Assembly (NCBI GenBank): GCA_903879825.1 | Contig: CAIRND010000619.1 | Span: forward strand, 1 to 40,504 | Reading direction: 5' to 3' | DNA from: an uncultured Geobacteraceae bacterium | Lineage (GTDB): Bacteria > Desulfobacterota > Desulfuromonadia > Geobacterales > Pseudopelobacteraceae | Length of the DNA stretch: 40,504 nt | Shown: positions 16,969 to 25,842 of the stretch, piece by piece | Layout: each line of letters opens with the position of its first letter | Numbering within the stretch: position 1 is the first letter of the stretch | Translations under genes and position numbers: made by a program | Notes under the pieces: generated by a model | Seen by the model: the letters and a program-made list of their open reading frames with translations, nothing else | Told to the model about the DNA's origin: nothing | Database searches by the model: none

Positions 16969-19269
16969 TTAGCTGCATTGTAAAATATTCCTTAGCATCT
17001 CCCGCATTTGGTCAAATTTGTATGGTTTGCTGACTAATCCGGCAATATCATTGCGCGCTATCCGTGAGGTCACAACCGTTTCAGCAAAACCACTGGAGAT
17101 AATGATTGGTAGTTTCTGGTTGATTCTTTTCAGCTCACTGAATAACTCATAGCCGTCCATGACCGGCATACCAATGTCTGTCACTACAATAGAAATCCCA
17201 GCGGAATTATCCCTGTACAGCGCCAATGCTTCCTTACCATTAGCCGCCTCAATAACGGTGAACCCCAGTTTAGTTAACATCTTTTGCGTGATCATTCTGA
17301 CATCTTCCTCGTCATCAACCAGCAGGATGGTGCCGTTTCCCTGCCATTTAACCGGTGAAGTTATGTGCCGTTGCGAAACAGCTCCAGCCGAATTACCCAA
17401 TTGAAACGGCAAATAAATAGTGAAGGTTGAACCGGCACCCAATTGGCTTGAGAGCTGCAACGCACCATTGTGAGCAGTGATGATCCCAAGGACAGCAGAC
17501 ATCCCCAGACCTCTCCCGGTAAATTTAGTGGTATAAAATGGTTCAAAAATCCGCTGTTTTGTCTCATCATCCATGCCGCAACCGTTATCAGTGACATTCA
17601 GGCACACATACGTGCCCGCAGGAATGGCTGCACCGAGATGGTCCTTTTCTGTTTGCCCCGTCAGTATTGTTTTATTTGTAAGTGACAAAGCAACTTCACC
17701 CTGTGTGCTGCCTATTGCCTCTGCGGCATTGATGACCAAATTCATGACGATCTGCCGGAGTTGGCTCGCGTCGCCTTCAATGAACACTATATAAGGTGAT
17801 GGATCAAGCGTAACAACCGCATTCTGTTTGATGGTCGCCCGCAGCATTTTTACCATTTCATCCACCAGCAACCACATGTTGACCTGGGTTGGAGCATAGT
17901 GTGCTCTCCCCGCATATGTCAGCATTTGTCTGCAAAGATCCGCCGCACGTTCAGCAGCTTTTTCTATCACGGGGATATAGGCCACTGCGTCATTATAATT
18001 CGTCTTTATCAGAGCGCAGTAACCCACAATTATTGCCAAAATGTTGTTGAAATCATGTGCAATGCCACCGGATAAAACGCCAAGACTCTCCAGCTTTTGA
18101 GAATGTTGAAACTGTTGTTCCAGTTGACGCCGCTCTTCTTCTTTCCGTTTTTGTTCATTAATATCGCGGATGCACTCGATCGCCCCAATAATGTTTCCGG
18201 ATTGATCATGGAGGGGGGAGGCTTTGGCAAATACCCATGCTCCCATGTTGTCATAGAGTGATTTACAATATGCTTCTCCGACGATGGTATCACCTTCTCG
18301 GGTGATATTAGGGTAAAGTGCCGCTATTTCCTTTTGATCGGTAAAAACCAGATCCATCAATAGCGGACGGGCCTCTCCATAAAATGGAATGGTGTAGGCA
18401 TAATCGCTTTTACCGAGCATATCGACAGCGGAAATACCGGTCATTTCCTCGATGGCCCGATTCCAGATAATGACGCGTTTTTCCTTGTCAATGGCGAGAG
18501 TCGCGTCCGGCAAAAACTCTATGATATCAGTCAGTTGGTCCCGGCTCTCCGCCAAAGCTTTTTCGGCCAGCTTACGTTCGGTTATATCAAAAACAATCAC
18601 ATGCACTATCTGTTGCTTGCCAAACTGGATTCTGCTGGAGGATTCATTCACATCTCGAATTGATCCGTCAGCCAAGCGGTGTTGAAATTCAAATTGCGCA
18701 CCCTGTTTTTGGGCGTCTGAATCTGTGGATCGAGTCATGTCGGGGAAGGCAAGGGCATGCAGCTCACTACTGTGCATCCTCAGCAGTTGTTCGCGGGGAT
18801 AACCATAGAATCTGAGAGCGGCAGAATTGGCATCAATAACACGCTCATCAGAGGGGTCAATAAGTAACATTATGGCAGTATTATCAGCAAACTGGCGTCG
18901 ATAGGATTCTTCGCTCTCGTGGAGCGCATTACGCTCATTCTGTAACTGTAATACGGTATTTACGATCTTTCGACTTTCAATCAGGATAAATCCCATTCCG
19001 AGAATCCAGAGCAGGGAATGAATGAATGCGCCCTGGTATAATTGGCTGTTCATGGTTTTTGTGATCGGGGCGAAAATCGTTTCACGCCCAGCAGAAACCT
19101 GCGACATACTGCGATGTATTTCCTGGTTCGCCTGGCGGTTCACAACTAAATAAGAGGTAAACAAGCCCGCAAGCATTGCGGTCCACAACAGAGCACAGAT
19201 GATAGAGTGACGATGAATATTTCTTATTTCATCTGGCTTTTTCTGTGGAGTTTTATTGTGTAACTGCAT
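16969..19269 (-). CDS. Membrane hybrid histidine kinase (two TM, two PAS, HisKA, HATPase, receiver)
   Basis: This 766-residue protein has membrane helices at about 22-43 and 80-98 with a short periplasmic loop of about 35 residues. That loop is too small for a Cache domain, so sensing is probably by the PAS domains (about 120-232 and 245-375). The phospho-acceptor is H405 ([11 protein letters not shown]), followed by HATPase_c with RGLGMSAV. The C-terminal receiver (about 645-765) contains TDIGMPVMDG. The second PAS is closely similar to the first PAS of the kinase at 2998-5028, including a shared WNRAIE..TG segment and GAWVFAKASPLHD. The gene is 131 bases from the next kinase on the same strand and could be co-transcribed. 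AAGGA lies upstream of the ATG. Confidence 0.92.
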   Translation of the reverse strand: MQLHNKTPQKKPDEIRNIHRHSIICALLWTAMLAGLFTSYLVVNRQANQEIHRSMSQVSAGRETIFAPITKTMNSQLYQGAFIHSLLWILGMGFILIESRKIVNTVLQLQNERNALHESEESYRRQFADNTAIMLLIDPSDERVIDANSAALRFYGYPREQLLRMHSSELHALAFPDMTRSTDSDAQKQGAQFEFQHRLADGSIRDVNESSSRIQFGKQQIVHVIVFDITERKLAEKALAESRDQLTDIIEFLPDATLAIDKEKRVIIWNRAIEEMTGISAVDMLGKSDYAYTIPFYGEARPLLMDLVFTDQKEIAALYPNITREGDTIVGEAYCKSLYDNMGAWVFAKASPLHDQSGNIIGAIECIRDINEQKRKEEERRQLEQQFQHSQKLESLGVLSGGIAHDFNNILAIIVGYCALIKTNYNDAVAYIPVIEKAAERAADLCRQMLTYAGRAHYAPTQVNMWLLVDEMVKMLRATIKQNAVVTLDPSPYIVFIEGDASQLRQIVMNLVINAAEAIGSTQGEVALSLTNKTILTGQTEKDHLGAAIPAGTYVCLNVTDNGCGMDDETKQRIFEPFYTTKFTGRGLGMSAVLGIITAHNGALQLSSQLGAGSTFTIYLPFQLGNSAGAVSQRHITSPVKWQGNGTILLVDDEEDVRMITQKMLTKLGFTVIEAANGKEALALYRDNSAGISIVVTDIGMPVMDGYELFSELKRINQKLPIIISSGFAETVVTSRIARNDIAGLVSKPYKFDQMREMLRNILQCS

Positions 19270-19446
19270 AGCATTCCTTACTTATTTCTGTATTTGATTC
19301 ATGTGAATCTGCCAGACCGGCTACGATTAGGCGAATAAGAGTGGCGTTTCGTATTAGTTTTGATAGACGCCGCTGGTAGATGGCGGGATTGTCAAGGTTT
19401 CTCCTGCGCGGAAAAAAACATACACAGAGTACGGGAATAACTGCAT

Positions 19447-19477
19447 GTAGGGGCGGTATCTGTGACACCGTCCCTAC
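19447..19477. repeat. Long imperfect hairpin (REP-like) downstream of the chemoreceptor gene
   Basis: The arms GTAGGGGCGGT and ACCGTCCCTAC pair over 11 positions with one weak pair around a 9-base loop. There is no T-run on either side, so it is not a classic terminator. It may still stabilise the 3' end of the chemoreceptor transcript, whose stop is about 30 bases away. GTAGGGGCG...CGCCCCTAC-type palindromes are, as I recall, common dispersed intergenic repeats in many bacteria. It is the only copy I noticed in this window. Confidence 0.6.
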
Positions 19478-19509
19478 CGTTAAAAATGAAAAATTCCGTT
19501 AATTTTAAA

Positions 19510-21135
19510 TTACAATTTGAACTGGCGCACGATCAACCTCAAGTTGTCCGCCATTCCGGAAAGCTGTTCAGCAGCGACGGCAGATTGTTGGGCGCCGCTG
19601 GCTGTCTGGGCGACTGCGTCGGTAATCTGCTGCATATTGCTGCTGATCTCCGAGGTGGTCGCTGTCTGCTCTTCTGCGGCGGTGGCTACCTGGGCAATCT
19701 GGGAAGTTACGGCATTGATTTGCTCAAGGATCTGTTCAAGCGCCCGCCCGGAGTTGGCAGCGGTATCACTCCCCTTGGCAACTTCATTAACCCCTTCCTC
19801 CATAGCGACCACTGCGCTCTTGGTCTCAAGCTGGATTGTCTTGATCATCTCGCCGATTTCACGGGTTGCCCGGGTTGTTCGCTCGGCCAGCGCCCGTACC
19901 TCGTCGGCAACAACGGCGAAGCCGCGACCCTGGTCGCCGGCTCGGGCCGCCTCTATGGCAGCATTTAATGCCAATAGGTTGGTCTGGTCGGCGATATCCT
20001 CAATGGTGCCGACAATCGTACCGATCTGTTCGGAACGGAGGCCGAGATTTTCAACCGCTTTGGCGGAACTTCTGACCAGTCCGGCAATTTTGTTCATAAC
20101 AATAATTGTCTCATCCACGACCTTGGCACCGGAGACCGCTGCGGCACTGGCCTGCTGTGAACCTTCGGCGGCATACTGACAGTTCTGGGCAATATCGCCG
20201 GAGGTGGCCGACATCTCTTCCCCTGCGGTGGCAACGGTCCCCGCCTGGGCAGAGACCTCTTCCGATCCGGTCGCCATCATCTGCGCAGATGCATTAAGCT
20301 GGCACGAGGCAGAAGCGACCTGATGAGTGGTGTCGGAAATTTTGTTCATAATGCCGTGGAGTTTATCGACGAAGACGTTGAACCAGCGGCTAACCTCACC
20401 AAGCTCATCTTTGGAGTCACCGTCAAGACGTTTGGTCAGATCGCCTTCCCCTTGGGCGATATCCTTTACCATGTCACGCATTTTGCCAAGTGGGGCCGTT
20501 ATACTTCTGGTGATTAACAGAGCGGCGGCACTGGCAAGCAATATGGCGATGAGAGTCGTAACAAGCAGTCCGGTCATCGCTGCTTGGAAGACGGCGGCAG
20601 CTTCTGTCCCGGCTTTTTCTATCTGTTCATTCTGATAGGCGATTAACTCGCCAAATGAGTTTTCAAGCGATGTAAGAGCCGGTGTCCATTCACTTCTGAG
20701 AATTGTATCGGCTTCGGCCTGATTTCCGGCAAGAGCGAGTGTTATGATTTTATTGCTTATGGGTGACAATTGCGCCGTGGCCTGTTTTATCCTCTCGATC
20801 AGCGCCTTACCTTTGTCACTTTTTTCCAGCTCGCCAAGCTTTTTGAATGCCTCACCGTAATGGGTTCGATTCTCCCCAATATGTTTTTGTTCCACGGCCC
20901 TGAAGGCCGGATCTTCGACGGCTATTATCAGCACAACCGACTTGGCAACTTTCTGAATACTTTCCAGTGAGCCTGTTGCTGCAATAACCTTAGGCATCTC
21001 AATTCTTGCAATCTCGCTCACTTTAGCCTGCATTTTGTGCAACTGCACATAGGCGAACAGAGCCATAGTGGCAATCAAAACGACCATACCTCCGAAACCG
21101 AGGCTTAAGCGTGTACCAATTTTTAGATTCTTCAT
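19510..21135 (-). CDS. Methyl-accepting chemotaxis protein (4-helix-bundle sensor, HAMP)
   Basis: This 541-residue transmembrane receptor has helices at about 10-32 and 187-209, with a periplasmic helical bundle of roughly 155 residues between them. HAMP follows at about 208-262 and the cytoplasmic signalling hairpin tip at about 380-420 ([20 protein letters not shown] and [10 protein letters not shown]). The tip is the part that contacts CheA and CheW. No CheR/CheB-binding pentapeptide is visible at the C-terminus. It lies 52 bases downstream of the pseudo-receiver gene and probably shares promoter copy B. AAAGGAG precedes the ATG at a slightly long distance. The ligand is unknown. Confidence 0.94.
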   Translation of the reverse strand: MKNLKIGTRLSLGFGGMVVLIATMALFAYVQLHKMQAKVSEIARIEMPKVIAATGSLESIQKVAKSVVLIIAVEDPAFRAVEQKHIGENRTHYGEAFKKLGELEKSDKGKALIERIKQATAQLSPISNKIITLALAGNQAEADTILRSEWTPALTSLENSFGELIAYQNEQIEKAGTEAAAVFQAAMTGLLVTTLIAILLASAAALLITRSITAPLGKMRDMVKDIAQGEGDLTKRLDGDSKDELGEVSRWFNVFVDKLHGIMNKISDTTHQVASASCQLNASAQMMATGSEEVSAQAGTVATAGEEMSATSGDIAQNCQYAAEGSQQASAAAVSGAKVVDETIIVMNKIAGLVRSSAKAVENLGLRSEQIGTIVGTIEDIADQTNLLALNAAIEAARAGDQGRGFAVVADEVRALAERTTRATREIGEMIKTIQLETKSAVVAMEEGVNEVAKGSDTAANSGRALEQILEQINAVTSQIAQVATAAEEQTATTSEISSNMQQITDAVAQTASGAQQSAVAAEQLSGMADNLRLIVRQFKL

Positions 21136-21187
21136 AGACTGGTATTCTCCTTTTTATCTGTGCCGAATGCAGTGCCGGATTCCCGTT

Positions 21188-21598
21188 TTAGCACGCAGCT
21201 TCGCCGCCCCTCACTGGGGAAAGGTCATTGTTTAGTTGCTCCCTCATACTGCTCATGCAAAAAGGTTTGGGGACAAAGCGGCTGATATGCCCTTGTCTGA
21301 TCGCCTGGCCCACATCAGCAGGACACGCACCTGAGGTCAAGATTCGTACCGTCTGTGGATACAGTTCACTGACGCGGCGCAGAAATTCAAGCCCGTCCAT
21401 CCATAACAAACTGAAGCTGGATATGACGATATGGAAGGGCGTTTCTGATTCCAATAATTGCAGTCCAGCCTCTGCGGAGTTGGTAGTGACAACCTGAAAC
21501 CGGTCTTTCAACACGATTTTCATCACCTCCCGCATCTGCATGTCTTTATCAACGAAGAGGATTCTACCGTGTGCAGATGGCTGTAGAGAATTGTTCAT
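21188..21598 (-). CDS. Pseudo-receiver protein lacking the phospho-acceptor aspartate
   Basis: Taken from the ATG at 21598 the product has 136 residues with a receiver fold: an acidic pair as FVDKD, the beta-5 lysine in VPKPF, and a switch position in ILTSGA. The position of the phosphorylated aspartate reads IVISSFSLLWMDG, with serine where D is expected, so ordinary phosphorylation should be impossible. It may act as a constitutive or protein-binding adaptor. The frame is open further up to a TTG at 21703, but that TTG is the -35 box of promoter B and cannot be the start. The ATG itself lacks a good ribosome site; a strong one (21635-21642) serves a 12-codon upstream frame whose TGA overlaps this ATG. 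A decayed paralogue lies at 25060-25425. Confidence 0.8.
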   Translation of the reverse strand: MNNSLQPSAHGRILFVDKDMQMREVMKIVLKDRFQVVTTNSAEAGLQLLESETPFHIVISSFSLLWMDGLEFLRRVSELYPQTVRILTSGACPADVGQAIRQGHISRFVPKPFCMSSMREQLNNDLSPVRGGEAAC

Positions 21599-21630
21599 AC
21601 AGAGGTCAATCTTGTTGTGTGAAATGGCAA
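21595..21630 (-). other. Possible 11-residue leader peptide coupled to the pseudo-receiver gene
   Basis: On the minus strand GAGGAGGT (21635-21642) stands four bases before a TTG at 21630. The frame runs 11 codons to a TGA that overlaps the ATG of the pseudo-receiver gene as ATGA. This would give the receiver gene the ribosomes its own ATG seems to lack. The alternative is a rare ATT start about nine bases after the same ribosome site, in the receiver frame. Sequence alone cannot decide. Confidence 0.35.
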
Positions 21631-21674
21631 TCAGACCTCCTCGATCAAAAGTAGTTTTTATGCTCACGGCTTTT

Positions 21675-21722
21675 TTTATACGGGTGATATTTTTCTCTGT
21701 CAATTAGGGTAAACACTTAGAA
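21675..21722 (-). promoter_or_regulatory. Promoter copy B: sigma-70 consensus with conserved upstream block
   Basis: The minus strand has TTGACA (21698-21703), a 17-base spacer and TATAAA (21675-21680). The 19-base block ttagggtaaacacttagaa (plus strand, 21704-21722) directly abuts the -35 box. On the promoter strand the block contains two CTAA elements 13 bases apart, one touching the -35 box, as expected for a regulator binding as a direct repeat. It should drive the pseudo-receiver gene and the chemoreceptor at 19510-21135. Confidence 0.82.
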
Positions 21723-21853
21723 AAACGGTTTGAATAGATGAGGGTGAGTGTCGCAGGAGAGCTGCTGTGGAGGCTTTGTACGTCGAGACTTTTGAATCCG
21801 AACAAACGGTAAAAAGTTTAAATTCATAGAAGTCGACAAAGATCTTGTAGACG

Positions 21854-22054
21854 TCAAAAAGGTTTTTGACTCAATCTGTTTATTGTCATCGTGGGGTTAT
21901 AAACCCTAACCGGAGAAATCTCATACTGTTTGCAATTCACAGTCAATATCTGACTGACGTGGTCAGTACCCCAAAGGACCAAGGGCGCGATGATCAGTAT
22001 GGTGGAAACAAGCGCTGTATGGACTCTTATTGGACGTTCGGATGCAGAACCCAT
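21854..22054 (-). pseudogene. Broken 5' end of a Cache-kinase gene copy
   Basis: The first 25 or so codons (SERPIRVHTALVSTILIIA) match the N-terminus of the Cache kinase encoded at 10449-13184 (SERPIRSHTALVFTLLIIA), including its membrane helix. After about 21979 the similarity stops, and the frame runs through unrelated sequence to a stop. No sensor or kinase domain follows. Its position just downstream of the copied 3' end of the solute-binding kinase repeats the order at 13184, so this is the left edge of one duplicated segment, not an independent gene. Confidence 0.8.
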
Positions 22055-22089
22055 TTTCTTAACGAACGCTGTTCAATTATTCAAAGAGG

Positions 22090-22700
22090 TCATTTCTCAT
22101 TGATGAGCCACATACCCAACTTCACCAGCAAGTCAGCTAAAATGAGCGGTTTAGATAGATGGTCGTCCATTCCGGCGGCGATGCATCTGTCACGATCCTG
22201 CTTCGAAGCGTTTCCGGTGAGCGCAATTACCGGAATGTCGTGCCGACGCACGGCAGAAGCCTGATCGCGAATGGCGGCGGTGACTTCGTAACCATTCATT
22301 TCCGGCATCATGCAGTCCATCAATACCAGCGCATAGTCGTTATTCTCAAGCGCCTCCACCGCTTCTTTGCCATCACCGGCAACATCTACCTGATAGCCAT
22401 AGTTTTTTAGCAGCTTGGGTATTATTTTCTGTGCCCTTGGATCGTCCTCAGTCAGCAGGATGCGGATTCCGGTGGCGTTTTCCTTCTTTGGAAGCGGCGA
22501 AACCGTAAGCTCTTCGGAAGCAGGGCAGATACGTTGGTCTGTTCCGACCTCCTCTTGCTTCTCCATTACCACGGTGAACCAGAAGGTGGAGCCCACACCC
22601 TCGGTACTTTCCACGCCGGTACTTCCCCCCATCAAGTCTGCCAACCGTTTGCAAATTGCCAGTCCAAGTCCAGTGCCACCATATAAACGTGTAAGACCCT
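22090..22700 (-). pseudogene. 3' fragment of a solute-binding hybrid kinase gene copy (end of HATPase plus intact receiver)
   Basis: The frame begins around the ATP-binding G2 box ([20 protein letters not shown]) and runs through a complete receiver ([30 protein letters not shown]). It is closely similar to residues 1009-1199 of the kinase at 13181-16837. At DNA level 22166-22194 is identical over 29 bases to 13308-13336. All sensor, PAS and dimerisation domains are missing. The homology starts between about 22685 and 22710, just beyond the stop of the chemoreceptor gene. No ATG with a ribosome site is visible; a TTG at 22644 could start a 184-residue product. The receiver residues are intact, so expression as a free receiver is possible but unproven. 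Confidence 0.82.
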
Positions 22701-22733
22701 CGGCGATTAAATGTTATCTGGTATGGATGAAGC

Positions 22734-24422
22734 TTAGATTGAATATTTCATAAATTCATCGTCCAGATGGTCGGAACCAGCAGAACCCATATTGAGGGCA
22801 ATTCCTCTGCTTTTCGTTGCAACAGGTTTATGGACAATATGCCCTGAGTGAGCAAGTTGCACACGTTTTTGGATTGGACGGCGTGTGCCGGCATTGGATA
22901 TTTTTCTTACCGAACTGCTGTCGATACGGAAGAAGGATATTGCATCCTTGAGCTGTTCCGCTTGGCTGGAAAGTTCTTCCGAGGTGGAGGCCATCTCTTC
23001 CGAAGCGCTGGCATTCTGCTGAATGACCGTATCAAGCTGCTGGATCGCTTTGCTGATCTGATCTGCGCCGGTGTCCTGTTCTCTGCTCGATGCTGAGATC
23101 TCCTGGACCAGTTCGGCGGTCTTCTGGATGTCAGGCACCATCTTGTTCAGCATCTCGCCAGCTGTCTCGGCTACCTGTACACTGCGTGTGGAAAGAGTAC
23201 TAATCTCTCCGGCTGCGGTTTGACTTCGTTCAGCCAGTTTCCGGACTTCAGAAGCGACAACGGCAAAACCCTTGCCGTGTTCACCGGCCCGAGCGGCCTC
23301 AATAGCAGCGTTTAGCGCCAAGAGGTTGGTCTGGCGGGCGATTTCTTCAATGATACTGATCTTGGTGGCGATCTGTTTCATGGCGTTTACTGTTTCAGTT
23401 ACCGCTTTGCCACCTTCGCTGGCATCGGCCGCACTCTTGACGGCGATCTTCTCGGTCTGGGAGGAGTTGTCGGAGTTCTGCTTGATACTGGAACTCATCT
23501 CTTCCATTGAAGAGGATATCTCTTCAGCTGATGCCGCCTGCTCAGTTGCGCCCTGGGACATCTGCTGGGCTGTGGCTGAGAGTTGCTGGCTGCCGGCGGC
23601 GACGTTGTCAGAGGCGCTCATGACATCACCGACAACTTGCTTGAGTTTTTCGACCATATTTTTGATGGACTCGAGCAATTGGCCGGTTTCGTCCTTGCTC
23701 TTTACCTCGACATTCACGGTCAGGTCGCCGGCAGCCAGTGAATTGGCAATGGCAACAGCCTCAGACAAAGGGCGCACAATGCCACGGGTAAGGAAAAAAC
23801 CGGTAAGAACCGCTATCAGAAATGCAGCAGCACCTAAACCGAACATCAAGTTACGTGAAGTGACGTAGTCTGCAATCGCCTCTTCGTAGCGCATAACATT
23901 CCGTTCGGCGTTATGCTCAATCAGTCTTTCTATATGTCCGCTAACCAAACGCTCTGCAGGACCAGCCTCCTTGCTCAATAGCTGTCCAGCCTCCTTGTCA
24001 TTGTTAGCTATGGCTAACTCCATGACTCTGGCATTCAAGTTTCGGTAGTTCGTTAGACTTTCTTTGATATTGTTGATAATTTCCCATGATTTTGAGTCAC
24101 TCTTGGTGGTCATCTCTTCCACTTTTTTGAAGTTCTTTCCATATTCCTCGCGGAATTTGGAGATACGCTCACTGTATTCCTTCTTTTTTTCAGAGCTGTC
24201 GCTTACAATCATGTTCCGGACGTTGATACCGATGTTAGCAATGTCTTTGTCCATATCTGCAATCAGGGCAATCCTTACCGCGTTAACTTTCACAATCCTT
24301 TCCAGGTCTTTATTAATCGACGACATCCCCCTGACCCCAATCCAAATCATTACAGCCATTAGCACGAGTACCAGGCCAAACCCCAGTGTCATTCTCTTAC
24401 CGATCTTCATATCCGCGAACAT
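22734..24422 (-). CDS. Methyl-accepting chemotaxis protein (4-helix-bundle sensor, HAMP)
   Basis: From the ATG at 24422 the product has 562 residues. The frame continues seven codons further up, but AAAAGGAG sits correctly for this ATG. A membrane helix near the N-terminus (about 10-32), a helical periplasmic domain and a second helix (about 192-212) are followed by HAMP. The signalling hairpin contains [20 protein letters not shown] and [12 protein letters not shown]-terminal extension of about 60 residues ends [10 protein letters not shown]; it could be a tether for adaptation enzymes, though it is not the NWETF-type pentapeptide. CheW is encoded 50 bases upstream, so the two should be co-expressed. 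The receptor differs in the hairpin helices from the one at 19510, so the two are not recent copies. Confidence 0.93.
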   Translation of the reverse strand: MFADMKIGKRMTLGFGLVLVLMAVMIWIGVRGMSSINKDLERIVKVNAVRIALIADMDKDIANIGINVRNMIVSDSSEKKKEYSERISKFREEYGKNFKKVEEMTTKSDSKSWEIINNIKESLTNYRNLNARVMELAIANNDKEAGQLLSKEAGPAERLVSGHIERLIEHNAERNVMRYEEAIADYVTSRNLMFGLGAAAFLIAVLTGFFLTRGIVRPLSEAVAIANSLAAGDLTVNVEVKSKDETGQLLESIKNMVEKLKQVVGDVMSASDNVAAGSQQLSATAQQMSQGATEQAASAEEISSSMEEMSSSIKQNSDNSSQTEKIAVKSAADASEGGKAVTETVNAMKQIATKISIIEEIARQTNLLALNAAIEAARAGEHGKGFAVVASEVRKLAERSQTAAGEISTLSTRSVQVAETAGEMLNKMVPDIQKTAELVQEISASSREQDTGADQISKAIQQLDTVIQQNASASEEMASTSEELSSQAEQLKDAISFFRIDSSSVRKISNAGTRRPIQKRVQLAHSGHIVHKPVATKSRGIALNMGSAGSDHLDDEFMKYSI

Positions 24423-24472
24423 AGAAACTCCTTTTGGACTCATTTCAATTAATTGTATTCACAATTTTTAGC

Positions 24473-24964
24473 TTATTTCGATGGTTCTTTTCCTGTAACA
24501 GGCACCAGCTCTTCACTGGAAAACAACTTGTCGATATCAAGAATCATGATGAACCGATGATCGTGCTTTCCCATCCCCTTGATGAAATTGGAATTCAGCC
24601 GGGTGCCAATATGCGGAGCCGCCTCAATCTGTGACGCTTCCATCTCGATCACCTCCTGCACACTGTCAGCCAAGGCACCCAGCACGATCAACTCGTTTTC
24701 CAGTTGTACCTCGACCACGATAATGCACGTATTGACCGTCCGCTCTGTTCTGCTCATGCCGAACTTCAGGCGCATATCTATTACCGGGACTACGCTCCCT
24801 CGCAGGTTAATGACCCCCCTCATAAAATCAGGAGTCTGCGGCACCTTGGTGATGCTGCTCTCCTCCAGGATCTCGCGTACCTTGGCCACATCCAGGGCAA
24901 AGGTCTCGTCACCCAGCTTGAAAGTCAGGTACTGCACCGATTCTGTAATATAGGTACCGCTCAT
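24473..24964 (-). CDS. cheW: CheW chemotaxis coupling protein
   Basis: This 163-residue protein is a single CheW domain with the typical elements YLTFKLGDETFALDVAKVREI near the N-terminus and MRGVINLRGSVVPVIDMRLKFG at about 44-65. CheW links chemoreceptors to the kinase CheA in the membrane array. It is encoded directly upstream of the receptor gene at 22734 and directly downstream of a decayed pseudo-receiver gene. The start has CAGGAG at good spacing. The closest candidate promoter is copy C, about 540 bases upstream, across the decayed gene. Confidence 0.95.
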   Translation of the reverse strand: MSGTYITESVQYLTFKLGDETFALDVAKVREILEESSITKVPQTPDFMRGVINLRGSVVPVIDMRLKFGMSRTERTVNTCIIVVEVQLENELIVLGALADSVQEVIEMEASQIEAAPHIGTRLNSNFIKGMGKHDHRFIMILDIDKLFSSEELVPVTGKEPSK

Positions 24965-25059
24965 ATGCTCTCCTGATTATAGGTTTTATTGATGCTCTGC
25001 AGGCTTAGACCGGAGGCATATTAATTTTGAATTCGTCGTCTCGGGATGAGGATTCGTCG

Positions 25060-25425
25060 ATCATTTGTTGCTTCCGCATGTGCTGCTAATGCAAAAGGCT
25101 TTTGAAATAAAGCGGCTGGTATGCCAATTGCTTGTTGCCTGTTCTAAATCAATTGGTCAAACGCCTGAGGTAAAAAGCTCGTACCGTCTGTGGATATTGT
25201 CTGCCCTCACGGCGCAGGCACGTAAACCAGTTCATTCATAAAAACAGTAACCGGAAATAATGTAAATATGGAGTGGGATTTCTGATTCCAGGCATTGCAG
25301 TGCAGCCTCTGTGGATATCGTGGAGACAATCTTAAGCCAGCCTTTCAATAGGATTTTCAACATCGGCAGAATCTGGATGCCTTTATTGACGTAAAAGTAT
25401 CGATGGTGGTGGGAAAGTGATCAGA
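25060..25425 (-). pseudogene. Decayed copy of the pseudo-receiver gene
   Basis: The DNA aligns along its length with the intact gene at 21188-21598. Shared stretches include plus-strand gcctctgtggatat/gcctctgcggagtt, cgtaccgtctgtggata (both copies) and gcaaaaggcttttg/gcaaaaaggtttgg near the end. The reading frame is broken by many substitutions and small indels, the start codon is lost, and the ribosome site seen in the intact copy is absent. The promoter in front of it (copy C) is nevertheless almost identical to copy B. The decay pattern suggests an old duplication of promoter plus receiver in which only the promoter has been kept. Confidence 0.82.
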
Positions 25426-25501
25426 CATCGATCAATTTTGCAGTTAGAAATGGTAATCGTGGCCTTCACGATCCCGGAGCTATTTTTATGACTGCGGACT
25501 T

Positions 25502-25549
25502 TTTATAAGGGTGATATCTTTCTCTGTCAATTAGGGTAAACCCTTAGAA
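25502..25549 (-). promoter_or_regulatory. Promoter copy C: sigma-70 consensus with conserved upstream block
   Basis: The minus strand has TTGACA (25525-25530), a 17-base spacer and TATAAA (25502-25507). The plus-strand block ttagggtaaacccttagaa (25531-25549) abuts the -35 box as in copy B. The spacer differs from copy B at only two positions. The gene immediately downstream is dead, so conservation of both boxes suggests the promoter now serves cheW and the receptor at 22734 through a long leader. Confidence 0.8.
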
Positions 25550-25842
25550 AACGAATATCTAATATGGGTGGGAATGATGTTCCTGCAAAATGCCTGTAGT
25601 CACACCAATTCGTCCAGATCGCACCTTTTTAAAGACTGATAATGTCATGTACAAACTTTTTGAAAATTTCACTTGGCACTATTTCGATTTCCATTGTTAC
25701 AATCCCCTCTTTGCTGTGTGAATAGAGTGGGGCTGCCCTGCGGCTTTATGACCCAAAATGGCATTATATGTCGCCGTCTATAAAATTCCGCTGGCATTGG
25801 ATGCCGTCCAAGGGGGCGCCGCGTGTTGACATGACTCAATAT
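25550..25842. other. 293-base gap without a recognisable gene
   Basis: This lies between promoter copy C and the stop codon of the small kinase gene. I see no coding frame with a ribosome site and no strong terminator hairpin. The first 40 bases vaguely resemble the sequence upstream of promoter copy B, so the duplicated segment may extend slightly into it. Confidence 0.4.

Noticed and set aside
21599-21703. Longer N-terminus of the pseudo-receiver starting at TTG 21703
   Set aside because: That TTG is the first half of the TTGACA -35 box and lies upstream of the expected transcription start.
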